Source: JBLHKT01 sp043101615 (GTDB lineage Bacteria > Planctomycetota > Phycisphaerae > Phycisphaerales > UBA1924). Taken from it: a DNA stretch of 64,000 nt. A model generated the notes under the pieces. It saw only the letters and a list, made by a program, of their open reading frames with translations, was not told where the DNA came from and did no database searches. Below are positions 33,145-41,330 of the stretch, one piece after another (position 1 is the stretch's first letter; every line of letters starts with the position of its first letter). Location: NCBI GenBank assembly GCA_043101615.1, contig JBICID010000028.1:1-64000 (forward strand), in the 5' to 3' direction. Position numbers and translations under genes: made by a program.

Positions 33145-34155
33145 ATGAGCGATCGGCGAGAATCCGACTCCAGGGCCCGGACGCTCCGGCGGTGCGCGCT
33201 GCTGCTGGGCGGCGTCGTCGCGTTCGGCTCGCTCGGCTTCGAGCTCATCGAGGGCTGGGGGCTTTGGGAATCGTTCTATTTCACCATCGTCACCATCTCG
33301 ACCGTCGGGTACGGCGACTACGGGCTCAGCAGGCCCGGCCAGATGTTCGCCTCGGTGGTCATGCTCGTGGGCATCGGCAGCCTGACCTACACGCTGGGCC
33401 AGGTCATGCAGGCCGCGGTCGAGGCCGGCCTGGACAAGGAGCGACGCATGCATCGTCAGATCGGGAGCCTGCAGGGCCACGTCATCGTGTGCGGCATCGG
33501 GCGCTTCGGCGTCATCGTGTGCGAGCAGCTCGACAGCGCGGGGGCCGCGTTCGTGGCGGTGGACGTCAATCCGGACACCGTGGCGTCGCTGCGCAAGCGT
33601 GGGTGGATCGTCGTCGAGGGCGACGCCACGGACGACGACGTGCTCGTCAGCGCCGGCATCCACCACGCCAAGGCGCTGGTGAGCGTGTCCAGCCGCGACT
33701 CGGACAACATCGTGGTCACCCTCAGCGCGCACAGCCTCGTGCCCGAGCTCGAGATCATCTCGCGGGCCGAGCACGCCGACTCGGTCCGCAAGATCCGGCG
33801 GGCCGGCGCCCGCCACGTGATCTCGCCCGCCCTTATCGGCGGCAAGCGCATCGCAGAGTCCATCCTGAACCCGGCCCTGTGCCAGCTGATGAACCCGCTC
33901 GAGATCCGATCGCACGGCGTGCGCCTGTTCGAGATCGGGATCGACGAGGGCTCTCCGCTCATCGGGCGCACGCTCGAGGAGGTCGGGCGTGAGCACCACG
34001 ACGTGGTCTTCGTCACCATGACCCCCACCGGCTCGCCCGAGCAGGTGCGCCCGCAGGTCGGGCAGCGGTTCGAGGCCGGCCAGACGCACGTCATCGCCGC
34101 GAGCCCGGGCACGATCGAGCCGTTCATGCGGACCGCGGGCCGGCTCGCGGCGTGA
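33145..34155 (+). CDS. Potassium channel with RCK/TrkA domains
   Basis: 336 residues. Two hydrophobic helices (~16-36 and ~68-90) flank a pore loop with the K+ selectivity filter T-V-G-Y-G-D at residues 53-58, a 2TM (KcsA/MthK-like) layout. Then a TrkA-N/RCK domain ('GHVIVCGIGRFGVIVCEQL', G-x-G-x-x-G) and a TrkA-C domain to the end ('VRLFEIGIDEGSPLIGRTLEEVG'). It is probably a ligand-gated K+ channel in the inner membrane. The ATG at 33145 was preferred to the longer frame, whose first 53 residues are Gly/Pro-rich and unlike the family. Confidence 0.92.
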   Translation: MSDRRESDSRARTLRRCALLLGGVVAFGSLGFELIEGWGLWESFYFTIVTISTVGYGDYGLSRPGQMFASVVMLVGIGSLTYTLGQVMQAAVEAGLDKERRMHRQIGSLQGHVIVCGIGRFGVIVCEQLDSAGAAFVAVDVNPDTVASLRKRGWIVVEGDATDDDVLVSAGIHHAKALVSVSSRDSDNIVVTLSAHSLVPELEIISRAEHADSVRKIRRAGARHVISPALIGGKRIAESILNPALCQLMNPLEIRSHGVRLFEIGIDEGSPLIGRTLEEVGREHHDVVFVTMTPTGSPEQVRPQVGQRFEAGQTHVIAASPGTIEPFMRTAGRLAA

Positions 34156-34188
34156 GCGATCGTTCGATTCGGGTGCGCACGCCCCGGC

Positions 34189-35343
34189 TCAGGGCTCGGC
34201 GTCGCCGGTGACCAGCGACTGCGTCTCGCGTGCGGGCGGGGCCGCGACGACGCGCCCGTCCAGGAACGACTCGATCGCGCCGGCGGTCCAGACGGGGCGC
34301 TCCAGGTGGGCCGAGTGCTTGAGGGCCGGCACCACGACCAGCTCGGAGTCGGGCATCAGCGCCCGGAACATGTACCCCTTGGCGACGGGCAGCACCTCGT
34401 CCCACGCGCCCCACACGATGAGCGTGGGCACGCGCACTCGCCGGTACAGCTCGGTCTGGCGGTCGATCTGCTCCCACTGGGGCAGGAAGTCCTCGTCGAA
34501 GGCCACGGCCTGCAGCAGCTGGGCCTGCAGGGCGCGTCGCCGGGCCGGGTCGCTCAGGATCTCGAAGCGTTTCTCCGCCTCCTCCCGGACCGCGTACCGC
34601 TGGTCGGCGAAGCCCTGCTCGGTCATCAGGCGGCACTGGCGCTGGATGTAGCCCGTCGCGGCGCCGGCGCTGAGCGCCAGCCCGTCGATCGTGGCCAGCG
34701 TCCTGATGTCGGCGTCGGCCTTGTGCTGGGCGAAGTCGAGCGGGGCCAGCAGCACCGCCCGATCGATGCGCCCGACCGTGCCCGCGTGCGCCTCCTCCAG
34801 CTCGGGGTCGGCCAGCATGTGGATCGCCACCGCCCCGCCCAGCGAGTGGGCCACCAGCACCAGGCGCGTGCCCGCCGGCTCGTCCCGCAGCTTGCCCGCG
34901 AGCGCCTGCAGGATGCGGTCGGCCATGGCCCCGGGCGAGTAGCCGTCGGGCCTGAGCGTGCTCGGGTGCGGCACGTCGGAGTCGCCGCAGCCGGGGGAGT
35001 CCACCAGCCACAGGTCGTGATCGGTCGCGAGCTGGCCGGCGACGTAGCGCCACGACTCGGAATCGGCGAACACGCCGTGCAGGAAGACCAGCTTGGTCGT
35101 CGAGTCGCCCGGGCCGAGACGGTGGATCGCGACGCGCACGTCCTGCTCGCCCTCGCGCGAGGTGGTGTAGAGCTCGGTGTGGTTCTCGATCTGATCGTGT
35201 GCCGCGATCAGGCTGGCCGTGGGCTCCACGGTGCGCTCGGAGGGGAGCTTGCTCAGAGGCGACGAGCAGCCCGCGACGCCCAGGGCCGCCAGCGCGACCG
35301 ACACGAGGATGAGGCAACGGGATGGCGCGAGCGGGCGGGGCAT
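34189..35343 (-). CDS. Lipoprotein alpha/beta hydrolase
   Basis: 384 residues. Lipobox V-A-G-C after a hydrophobic signal, so lipid-anchored. Alpha/beta-hydrolase features: oxyanion 'VFLHGVFADSESWRYVAGQLA', nucleophile elbow A-H-S-L-G-G, acid in 'VWGAWDEVLPVAKG', and His in L-K-H-S-A-H-L-E. Likely an esterase or amidase working in the periplasm. Leaderless start (TACAGT at 35351-35356). It is convergent with the K+ channel gene, 33 bp apart. Confidence 0.88.
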   Translation of the reverse strand: MPRPLAPSRCLILVSVALAALGVAGCSSPLSKLPSERTVEPTASLIAAHDQIENHTELYTTSREGEQDVRVAIHRLGPGDSTTKLVFLHGVFADSESWRYVAGQLATDHDLWLVDSPGCGDSDVPHPSTLRPDGYSPGAMADRILQALAGKLRDEPAGTRLVLVAHSLGGAVAIHMLADPELEEAHAGTVGRIDRAVLLAPLDFAQHKADADIRTLATIDGLALSAGAATGYIQRQCRLMTEQGFADQRYAVREEAEKRFEILSDPARRRALQAQLLQAVAFDEDFLPQWEQIDRQTELYRRVRVPTLIVWGAWDEVLPVAKGYMFRALMPDSELVVVPALKHSAHLERPVWTAGAIESFLDGRVVAAPPARETQSLVTGDAEP

Positions 35344-35350
35344 GTCCGGA

Positions 35351-35356
35351 ACTGTA
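35351..35356 (-). promoter_or_regulatory. -10 element TACAGT, leaderless start for 35343
   Basis: Minus-strand TACAGT lies 7 nt before the ATG at 35343. Confidence 0.45.
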
Positions 35357-35517
35357 TCGTCCGCACCGGCGCGGGCGGTGGAGGACGCCCGGGCGGAACC
35401 GCACTCCACGGCCCGATATTCACGAAAAACTCGCGGAACGATCGGCACACGTACGCGCGCCCGGCACGGGCGGGCCCGAGAGCCCGCGTCCGGATGCCCC
35501 CGGGATGGCTGCCTGGA

Positions 35518-36180
35518 TCAGCGTCGGCGACGGGAGGCGAACAGGCCCGAGAGGGCCAGCACACCGATCGAGGCCGGGGCGGGCACCAGCGAGGTGCGGA
35601 CCTCGCCGAGCACGAAGTCGAGCGAGGACACGACCGACGGGCCGGTGTTGAAGGTCATCACGAACGAGTCCACGTTCGCGGCGTCGAACGCCCCGGTCGA
35701 GCCGAACCGCGAGAAGGCGATGACGCGGGTCGTGGGCGACGACGCGGCGTCGACGGTGCCCTGCCAGGTGGCGGCTTTGCCCGCGGCGTCCAGGGCGCGG
35801 ATGCTCATGCCGAAGTCCTGGTCGGCCTGCAGGATGTCGAGCTCGAGGCCGGCGAACTCCGAGAGGTCGAGCCCGAGGCCCGCGCCGTTGTTGTCCCAGG
35901 TGATCGAGGCGGTCTGCTCGACCGCGATGCCCGCGTGGAAGACCAGCGCGCCCGTGCCCCCGTCGAGCGAGAACTCCGGGAGCACGTCGAACCGGGTGAG
36001 CTGTGAGAAGGGGTTGGCCAGCACGTCGAGTGCGAGGACGCGCGGGCCGCCGAGCTCGTCGTTGCTGCTCGCGTCGAAGTCGTCGAGCACGAGGTTCCCG
36101 CCCTCCTGGGCGAGCGCGCCGGGCGCGCCGAGCGCGAGCAGCGCGAGTCCGTACGAGATGACACGCGTGATGGAACGCAT
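35518..36180 (-). CDS. PEP-CTERM secreted protein, paralogue A
   Basis: 220 residues with signal peptide (to L-A-Q-E-G). The mature part starts 'LVLDDFDASSNDELGGPR', continues with a beta-rich body containing I-T-W-D-N-N-G-A-G-L-G-L-D, and ends with V-P-A-P-A-S-I-G-V-L-A-L then R-R-R-R, a PEP-CTERM tail. The next gene (36400-37044) has the same blocks in the same order, so the two are diverged tandem copies. Function unknown; fold is probably a lectin-like beta-sandwich. Confidence 0.85.
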   Translation of the reverse strand: MRSITRVISYGLALLALGAPGALAQEGGNLVLDDFDASSNDELGGPRVLALDVLANPFSQLTRFDVLPEFSLDGGTGALVFHAGIAVEQTASITWDNNGAGLGLDLSEFAGLELDILQADQDFGMSIRALDAAGKAATWQGTVDAASSPTTRVIAFSRFGSTGAFDAANVDSFVMTFNTGPSVVSSLDFVLGEVRTSLVPAPASIGVLALSGLFASRRRR

Positions 36181-36344
36181 GCGCGGTTCCTTGCTTCCGG
36201 TCTGGACCGCCGGGCCACGGGTCGCGCCACGTTGCACGTCCCCGACGGTCGTATGCCTGCTCTAACAGACACCACGGACAGGGGATCGGCCAGCGATTTG
36301 GGAGGAAAACGCGGGCGCGGCGCGGGGCCCGGGCGCGCAAGAAC

Positions 36345-36372
36345 AAGGCCCGGGCGGTGTCGCCCGGGCCTT
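36345..36372 (-). terminator. Intrinsic terminator after 36400-37044
   Basis: An 11-bp perfect stem AAGGCCCGGGC / GCCCGGGCCTT with a 6-nt loop, followed on the minus strand by TTGTTCTT, 28 bp after the stop codon. Confidence 0.85.
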
Positions 36373-36399
36373 GCCTGGAGTGAGATCGTGCGTCGGTTC

Positions 36400-37044
36400 T
36401 TATCGGCGGCGGCGCGTCGCGACGAGCCCGCCGAGGCCGAGCAGCGCGGCCGAGGCCGGCGAGGGCACCACGGCGCGGAACTCGGTGAGGATGAAGTCGA
36501 GCGAGGGCGTGTTCATGCTCTCGCTGTTGAAGGTGATCGTGACCGAATCCACGTCGGAGAGATCGAAGTTCTCCTGGAAGCTGAAGTCACCGGCCGAGAA
36601 GGAGAAGGTCTTGGGCGACAGCGCGGGGCCGATCTTGCTGGTCAGCGAGGCGCTGGCGTTCGCCGCGCCGAAGGTCTCGAGCAGGATGCCGATCTCGAAC
36701 ATCTGGTCGATCTGCAGGAAGTCGAGCTCGAAGCCGACCAGGCCCAGGGCCGCGGCGTCCAGGTTCAGCCCGGCGCCGTTGTTGTCCCAGTTGATGATCC
36801 CGGTGTGCTCCACGCCGATGCCGGAGTTGAACACGACCGCGCCCGCGATGTCGTCCAGCGTGAACCCGGTCAGCACCTCGAACGAGGAGGACTGGTTGTA
36901 CGGGTTGAAGTTGATGGTGCTGGAGAGCTCGCGCGGCCCTCCGGCCTCATCGTTCGGGTTGGAATCGAAATCGTCCAGCACGATGGTCTGAGCGTGCATC
37001 GCCGGAGCGATCAGAAGCGTGGTCAGGCAGGCGATTAAACGCAT
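36400..37044 (-). CDS. PEP-CTERM secreted protein, paralogue B
   Basis: 214 residues. Signal peptide (MRLIACLTTLLIAPAMHAQ). 'IVLDDFDSNPNDEAGGPR', then I-I-N-W-D-N-N-G-A-G-L-N-L-D in the middle, 'VDSVTITFNSESMNTPSLDFILTEFRAVV' near the end, and a PEP-CTERM tail V-P-S-P-A-S-A-A-L-L-G-L then R-R-R-R. It matches paralogue A through its whole length. Separate transcription is likely because a terminator lies between the two genes. Confidence 0.85.
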   Translation of the reverse strand: MRLIACLTTLLIAPAMHAQTIVLDDFDSNPNDEAGGPRELSSTINFNPYNQSSSFEVLTGFTLDDIAGAVVFNSGIGVEHTGIINWDNNGAGLNLDAAALGLVGFELDFLQIDQMFEIGILLETFGAANASASLTSKIGPALSPKTFSFSAGDFSFQENFDLSDVDSVTITFNSESMNTPSLDFILTEFRAVVPSPASAALLGLGGLVATRRRR

Positions 37045-37206
37045 GGGTGCTCTCTCGTCTTTGGGGCGCGCCGCGGGCTCCCCAGGTTGGGAGTTCACCG
37101 CCTCGCGGGACGCCGGTTTGAGTCGAATAGAGCACGCGCCACGGAGGATGCCAGCAAACGTCCGAGTTTTTTGTCGGGCTGGTTTTCGGAGCCTCGGATC
37201 GAGATT

Positions 37207-38379
37207 TCACAGCCCGAAACGGGCCAGCGGCACGGTCCCCTCGGTGTGCACCGCGGACCTCTCCTGCCCCCTGAGGTGGGCGATCAGGGCGGCACATTCC
37301 GCGTGCGGCGGGGACGTGAAGACCAGCGGCTCACCGCTCACAGGGTGCTCGAAAGCCAGCAGGCCGGCGTGCAGGGCCTGACGCTCGATCACGCCCGCGC
37401 CCGTGTCCAGGGCGGATCCCCCGTACATGTCGTCCCCCACGATCGGGTAGCCCAGGTGGGACAGGTGCACGCGGATCTGGTGCGTCCGCCCCGTCTTGAG
37501 CTCCAGCTCCACCAGCGAGAAGTGCTGGGCCCCCACCGGACGCTCGTGCACCCGGTACCGCTCCCGCACACGACAGATCGTCACCGACGGCTTGCCCAGG
37601 TCGTCGAACCGCACGACCTGCTTCTCACGCAGCCCCTTGCTCTTGGACGGGTGCGGCCCGAGCGGCAGGTCGATCACCTGCGTGTCCGGCTCCACCCGCC
37701 CCTGCACCACCGCCAGGTACCGCTTGTCCACCCGACGGTGCTCGAACTGGGCCCCCAGCTTCCAGTGCGCCTCCTCGGTCTTGGCGAACACGATGCAGCC
37801 CGACGTGTGCCGGTCCAGCCGGTGCACCACGCCCGGTCGCGCGAACTCCTTGCCGACGCTCGACAGCTCCCCGGACGTCCGGTGCCGGAAGTGGTACGCC
37901 AGCGCGTTGATCAGCGTCCCCGAGTTCTCCGAACGCGCCGGGTGCACGATGATGTCCTGCGCCTTGTTCAGCACGATCAGGTGGTCGTCCTCGTACAGCA
38001 CGTCCAGCGGGATGTCCTCGGGCGTGATCTCGCCCGTGGACGGTCGCGGCAGACGCATCGACACCGCGTCGCCCTGCCTCAGCCTCGTCGAGGGCTTCGC
38101 CGGCGCACCGTTCACCGTCACGTGCCCCTCCTCGATCAGCCGCTGCAGCTGCACGCGGCTCATGAACGTCACGCGACTGGTGAGGTACTTGTCGAGGCGG
38201 GTGTTGTGGTCGCGCTGCAGCCCGAACCGGATCACGGGGCGGTCGTCCTCGTCCGGGTCGTCCGACTCGCTGCGGTCGAAGTACGCGCGGACGGCCTCGG
38301 GATCGACCTTGCCGCCCGGGAGGATGAAGGGGCTGGTGGCGGGGGTGTCGTGCGAGGAGTCGGGGCGCTCGTCGGTCAC
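37207..38379 (-). CDS. RluA-family 23S rRNA/tRNA pseudouridine synthase
   Basis: 390 residues, GTG start at 38379. N-terminal S4 RNA-binding domain (~residues 58-110: 'TRLDKYLTSRVTFMSRVQLQRLIEEGHVTVNG') then the catalytic domain with H-R-L-D189-R-H-T-S-G, where the Asp attacks uridine. 'ELKTGRTHQIRVHLSHLGYPIVGDDMYGG' is the RluA C-terminal block. The S4 domain points to RluD/RluC-like targets in rRNA. It ends a minus-strand operon (coaX, GTPase, TPR-like gene, this gene). Confidence 0.93.
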   Translation of the reverse strand: MTDERPDSSHDTPATSPFILPGGKVDPEAVRAYFDRSESDDPDEDDRPVIRFGLQRDHNTRLDKYLTSRVTFMSRVQLQRLIEEGHVTVNGAPAKPSTRLRQGDAVSMRLPRPSTGEITPEDIPLDVLYEDDHLIVLNKAQDIIVHPARSENSGTLINALAYHFRHRTSGELSSVGKEFARPGVVHRLDRHTSGCIVFAKTEEAHWKLGAQFEHRRVDKRYLAVVQGRVEPDTQVIDLPLGPHPSKSKGLREKQVVRFDDLGKPSVTICRVRERYRVHERPVGAQHFSLVELELKTGRTHQIRVHLSHLGYPIVGDDMYGGSALDTGAGVIERQALHAGLLAFEHPVSGEPLVFTSPPHAECAALIAHLRGQERSAVHTEGTVPLARFGL

Positions 38380-38395
38380 GGGGGGTCGCGGGTCC

Positions 38396-39322
38396 TCAGG
38401 GCTGGTCGTCGCCGGTGGCCGACGGCTCGTCGGCCCCGGACTCGTCCGCGGGCGGGGCGTCCTGCGTGGTGTCCGTGCCCGCGTCCGCGCCGGTTTCTGC
38501 GTCGCTCTCTGCGCCGGTGTCGGCGCCGGCCTGCTCGGGGGCGTCGGGCGTGGTCGTCACGCCGAGCCCGTCGTCCTGGATCGTCGGGAACGAATCCGTG
38601 ATGGCGTCGAGGGCGGGGTCGAGCGTGGGCAGGGCGGGCAGCTCGTCCTGGCGGTAGAGCGTGACGTCGGGAAGGCTGTCCAGGCCGGCGATCCGGTCGG
38701 TCGCGACCTGGGCCAGCAGGGCGTAGCCGTCCCGCTCGGCCATATCGGCGGCGCTGCGGTACGCGCTCCGGGCCCCCTCCAGGTCGCCCTGGGACGCCAG
38801 GCACGAGGCCACGCCGAAGGCCGCCGGGATGGCGAGCATCGGCTTGTCCCCCTCCGTGGCCCGGTCGAGCACGGTGCGGTAGGCACGCAGGGCCTCGCTG
38901 AGGTAGTTGGCGGTGCGCTCCTCGTCGAGCAGCGAGCCCTCCTCGGGCTGGCCGGTCGCCGGGTCGATCGACGCGCCAGGCTCGAGCCCGGCCCGCACCG
39001 CGTTCAGGTAGATGTCGGCCTCCTGCAGCTTGGCGAGCAGGCCCACGGCCCGGGCGCCCGAGTACTCCTCGTACAGGTTCGCCAGCGAGGTCGGGGACGG
39101 GTTCCCGCCCTGGGTCGCCAGCGCCAGGTCCTGGAAGGCCCGGTCCATCGCGGCCACGCGGCGCTCCTCCAGCTTGCGGTAGCCGAACATCGCCGCCGCG
39201 ACGATCAGCAGCAGCACGAAGAACGGCGTGGACCACTTGGAGAGGAAGTCGAGGAACTCGGTGTTGATCCGCGAGTCCTCGAGGCCTGCGCCTTCCTTGA
39301 TCTGGGCTTGGCGTTCGTCCAT
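38396..39322 (-). CDS. Single-pass membrane protein with TPR-like periplasmic region
   Basis: 308 residues. One transmembrane helix at ~28-50 ('PFFVLLLIVAAAMFGYRKLEERR'), then a helical region of paired helices ('AVGLLAKLQEADIYLNAVRAG', 'AFGVASCLASQGDLEGARSAYRSAADMAERDGY') resembling YfgM/TPR-21 proteins, and a disordered tail of ~70 residues rich in Asp, Ala, Glu and Thr. YfgM-like proteins help periplasmic folding. The ATG at 39322 gives a cytoplasmic N-terminus; the longer frame is Pro/Arg-rich and unlikely. Confidence 0.78.
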   Translation of the reverse strand: MDERQAQIKEGAGLEDSRINTEFLDFLSKWSTPFFVLLLIVAAAMFGYRKLEERRVAAMDRAFQDLALATQGGNPSPTSLANLYEEYSGARAVGLLAKLQEADIYLNAVRAGLEPGASIDPATGQPEEGSLLDEERTANYLSEALRAYRTVLDRATEGDKPMLAIPAAFGVASCLASQGDLEGARSAYRSAADMAERDGYALLAQVATDRIAGLDSLPDVTLYRQDELPALPTLDPALDAITDSFPTIQDDGLGVTTTPDAPEQAGADTGAESDAETGADAGTDTTQDAPPADESGADEPSATGDDQP

Positions 39323-39395
39323 AGCGGGCGGTGTCCCTTGGGTTTGCGGTCGAGCGGTGGGCGAAAAGGGGGGCGATCGAGCGGGGGTCGTGATC

Positions 39396-40436
39396 CTAGG
39401 CGGGCTGCCAGAAGCGCCACGGACGCGGATCGGAGAGCGCATCGTCCGGGACCAACGCCCGGCGCACGCCGATGGCCAGGTCCGCCAGCCCCTGGCGCGT
39501 GGTCGCGGAGGTCGCCAGCCACCCGGTCGTTCCCGCCGGCCGCTGGGCCCGATCGGCCCGGAGCAGGACCGTCAGGACGGGCGTGTCACCGGGACGGTCG
39601 AAACCCGGTGGGAGGGGGGCACCGTCGTCGGGCGTCGCAGCGTCGCGACAGTCGAGGAGGAGATCGGCGTTCGCGCCGAGTTCGAGGGCCGCGCGGGCCG
39701 CGTGTGCGGTCAGCGGGTCCGGGTCGGCGTCCGGGTGCAGGCCCGGGGTGTCGAGATAGCGGAGGGTGAGCCCGTCGAGTGTGAGCGAGAGGCCGACGTG
39801 GTCGCGCGTGGTGCCCGGCAGGTCGGCGACGAGGGCCGCGTCGCGCCCCGCCAGCGCGTTGGCCAGCGAGGACTTGCCGATGTTGGGCCGCCCCAGCGCG
39901 ACGACGAGGGGCGGGCGCAGCAGGCGGTCGAGCGAGCGCGGTGCGAGGTCGTCCTCACCGGCCCGGTCCGGGTCGAATCCGCGCCAGCGCCGGGGCTGGT
40001 CGAGCAGCAGGTCGGTCGCCCGTGGGGAGGGGTCCAGGGCGAGGGCCGCGAGCATCCGCGCCTCGATCTCCGAGCCCGCCTCGGGGAACAGCGCGAGCGG
40101 GTCGGGGCGGTCGGCCAGCGGGCACCCGAGATCGGCCAGCGCCCGGGCCAGCCGCCGGCGTACGGCCGCCCCCGCGTGCGGGAACAGGTCCGCGCGCGTC
40201 GGCGACCACCGGGCGACCAGCCCGGTGTCGACGTCCGCGATCCGGCGGAGCGCAACCTCCCCCACCCCCACGCGACCCACCCCCAGCCGGTGCAGCAGGG
40301 CGTCGAGCGCCGGCCCGTCGTCGCCGCCCAGCGCACACACGCACAGCGCGGCGGGCGTGCCCGCCGACATCGACCGCCACCACACCCCCGCCGGCGTCGC
40401 CGGGCCGGGACCGGGCTGGGGGGTCTCAGGCGTCAT
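39396..40436 (-). CDS. MnmE-like GTPase lacking key motifs
   Basis: 346 residues against ~450 for MnmE. The G domain is clear: G1 G-R-P-N-I-G-K-S-S (~residue 215), G2/switch P-G-T-T-R-D, G3 D-T-P-G. G4 (normally NKxD) reads L-R-A-D, and the C-terminal C-x-G-K of MnmE is absent: the protein ends W-R-F-W-Q-P-A. The N-terminal ~100 residues are weakly like the MnmE tetrahydrofolate-binding domain. It overlaps coaX by 11 bp. It may be a second, diverged paralogue or the cell's MnmE; mnmG is at 58426-60378. Confidence 0.75.
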   Translation of the reverse strand: MTPETPQPGPGPATPAGVWWRSMSAGTPAALCVCALGGDDGPALDALLHRLGVGRVGVGEVALRRIADVDTGLVARWSPTRADLFPHAGAAVRRRLARALADLGCPLADRPDPLALFPEAGSEIEARMLAALALDPSPRATDLLLDQPRRWRGFDPDRAGEDDLAPRSLDRLLRPPLVVALGRPNIGKSSLANALAGRDAALVADLPGTTRDHVGLSLTLDGLTLRYLDTPGLHPDADPDPLTAHAARAALELGANADLLLDCRDAATPDDGAPLPPGFDRPGDTPVLTVLLRADRAQRPAGTTGWLATSATTRQGLADLAIGVRRALVPDDALSDPRPWRFWQPA

Positions 40437-41271
40437 CGTCCGCTTCGGCCAGCGCGCGGGCGCAGGCGACCTGGATGCCGATGAGCTGCAGGTCCGGGAC
40501 GAAGTGTTCGACAACGCCGTCGGCCTCCAGCACCGCCAGGTCGCCCCCCGTCGCGACGATCTGCGGGTAGCCCCCGTACGACAGGGCGTACCGCTCGGTG
40601 AGCGCACGAACCAGCCCCTGCAGCGCCGCCCCGACGCCCAGCCGGATCGCGTCGGGCGTGTTGAGGCCGAAGGGCCGGTCGCTCGGGACGGGCCGGTACT
40701 CCACGATCGGCAGCTGCTCGGCGTGCTCGTGCAGGGACGCGAGCATCATCCGCAGGCCCGGCGCGATCGCCCCCCCGCAGAACGTCCCCTTTCCGTCCAC
40801 GAAGTCCACGGTCGCGGCGGTGCCCAGGTCCACCACCACGGTGGCCTGCCCGGTGCGAGAGAAGGCCCCGAGGGCATTGAGCAGCCGATCGTGCCCGACG
40901 GTCCGGGCCCCGTCCTCGTCGAGCAGGTGGTTGACGTGGATGGGCAAATCCTTGCCCACCAGGTAGGGCGCGCCGGGCAGCACTCCCGTGAGCCGGTCGA
41001 TCAACGGCCCCGAGACCGACGGGCGGGTGGACGCGACCACCACCACCGGGTCCCGGTCGGTCGCCTCCTTGTTGTACAACTCCGCGATCGCCCCCGCGAT
41101 CGCCTCGGGGCGGTCGTTCTCGAACGACTCGGACTGTTCCAGCTCCGAGTGGTGGAAGAGCCCGACCCGGGTCCGCGAGTTGCCCACCGCCACGGCGATC
41201 AGGCAGGGGGGTCCGCGCAGGTCTGGGGCGTTGGCGTGGCCGGGGTCGGCGTCGGTGGTGTGCTGGGGCAT
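40426..41271 (-). CDS. coaX: Type III pantothenate kinase
   Basis: 281 residues. Makes 4'-phosphopantothenate, the first step of CoA synthesis, with ATP and no feedback by CoA in this family. Motifs: residues 24-33 L-I-A-V-A-V-G-N-S-R (motif 1), G-H-D128-R (catalytic Asp), 'TVVVDLGTAATVDFVD' (Asp148), and 'FCGGAIAPGLRMM'. Motif 1 normally reads D-x-G-N-[ST]; the Asp is Ala28 here. A ~22-residue N-terminal extension precedes the core. The gene heads the minus-strand operon down to the pseudouridine synthase; TACCCT at 41281-41286 is 9 nt before the ATG. Confidence 0.88.
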   Translation of the reverse strand: MPQHTTDADPGHANAPDLRGPPCLIAVAVGNSRTRVGLFHHSELEQSESFENDRPEAIAGAIAELYNKEATDRDPVVVVASTRPSVSGPLIDRLTGVLPGAPYLVGKDLPIHVNHLLDEDGARTVGHDRLLNALGAFSRTGQATVVVDLGTAATVDFVDGKGTFCGGAIAPGLRMMLASLHEHAEQLPIVEYRPVPSDRPFGLNTPDAIRLGVGAALQGLVRALTERYALSYGGYPQIVATGGDLAVLEADGVVEHFVPDLQLIGIQVACARALAEADDDA

Positions 41272-41280
41272 AAGAGAGGA

Positions 41281-41286
41281 AGGGTA
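41281..41286 (-). promoter_or_regulatory. -10 element TACCCT near coaX start
   Basis: Minus-strand TACCCT lies 9 nt before the coaX ATG at 41271. Confidence 0.4.
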
Positions 41287-41317
41287 GGGGCGTCCCTCGC
41301 GCGCGGCGGGACGCGGC

Positions 41318-41323
41318 TACGCT
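41318..41323 (+). promoter_or_regulatory. -10 element TACGCT, leaderless start for 41331
   Basis: TACGCT ends 7 nt before the ATG at 41331; no SD. Confidence 0.45.
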
Positions 41324-41330
41324 GGGCGTG

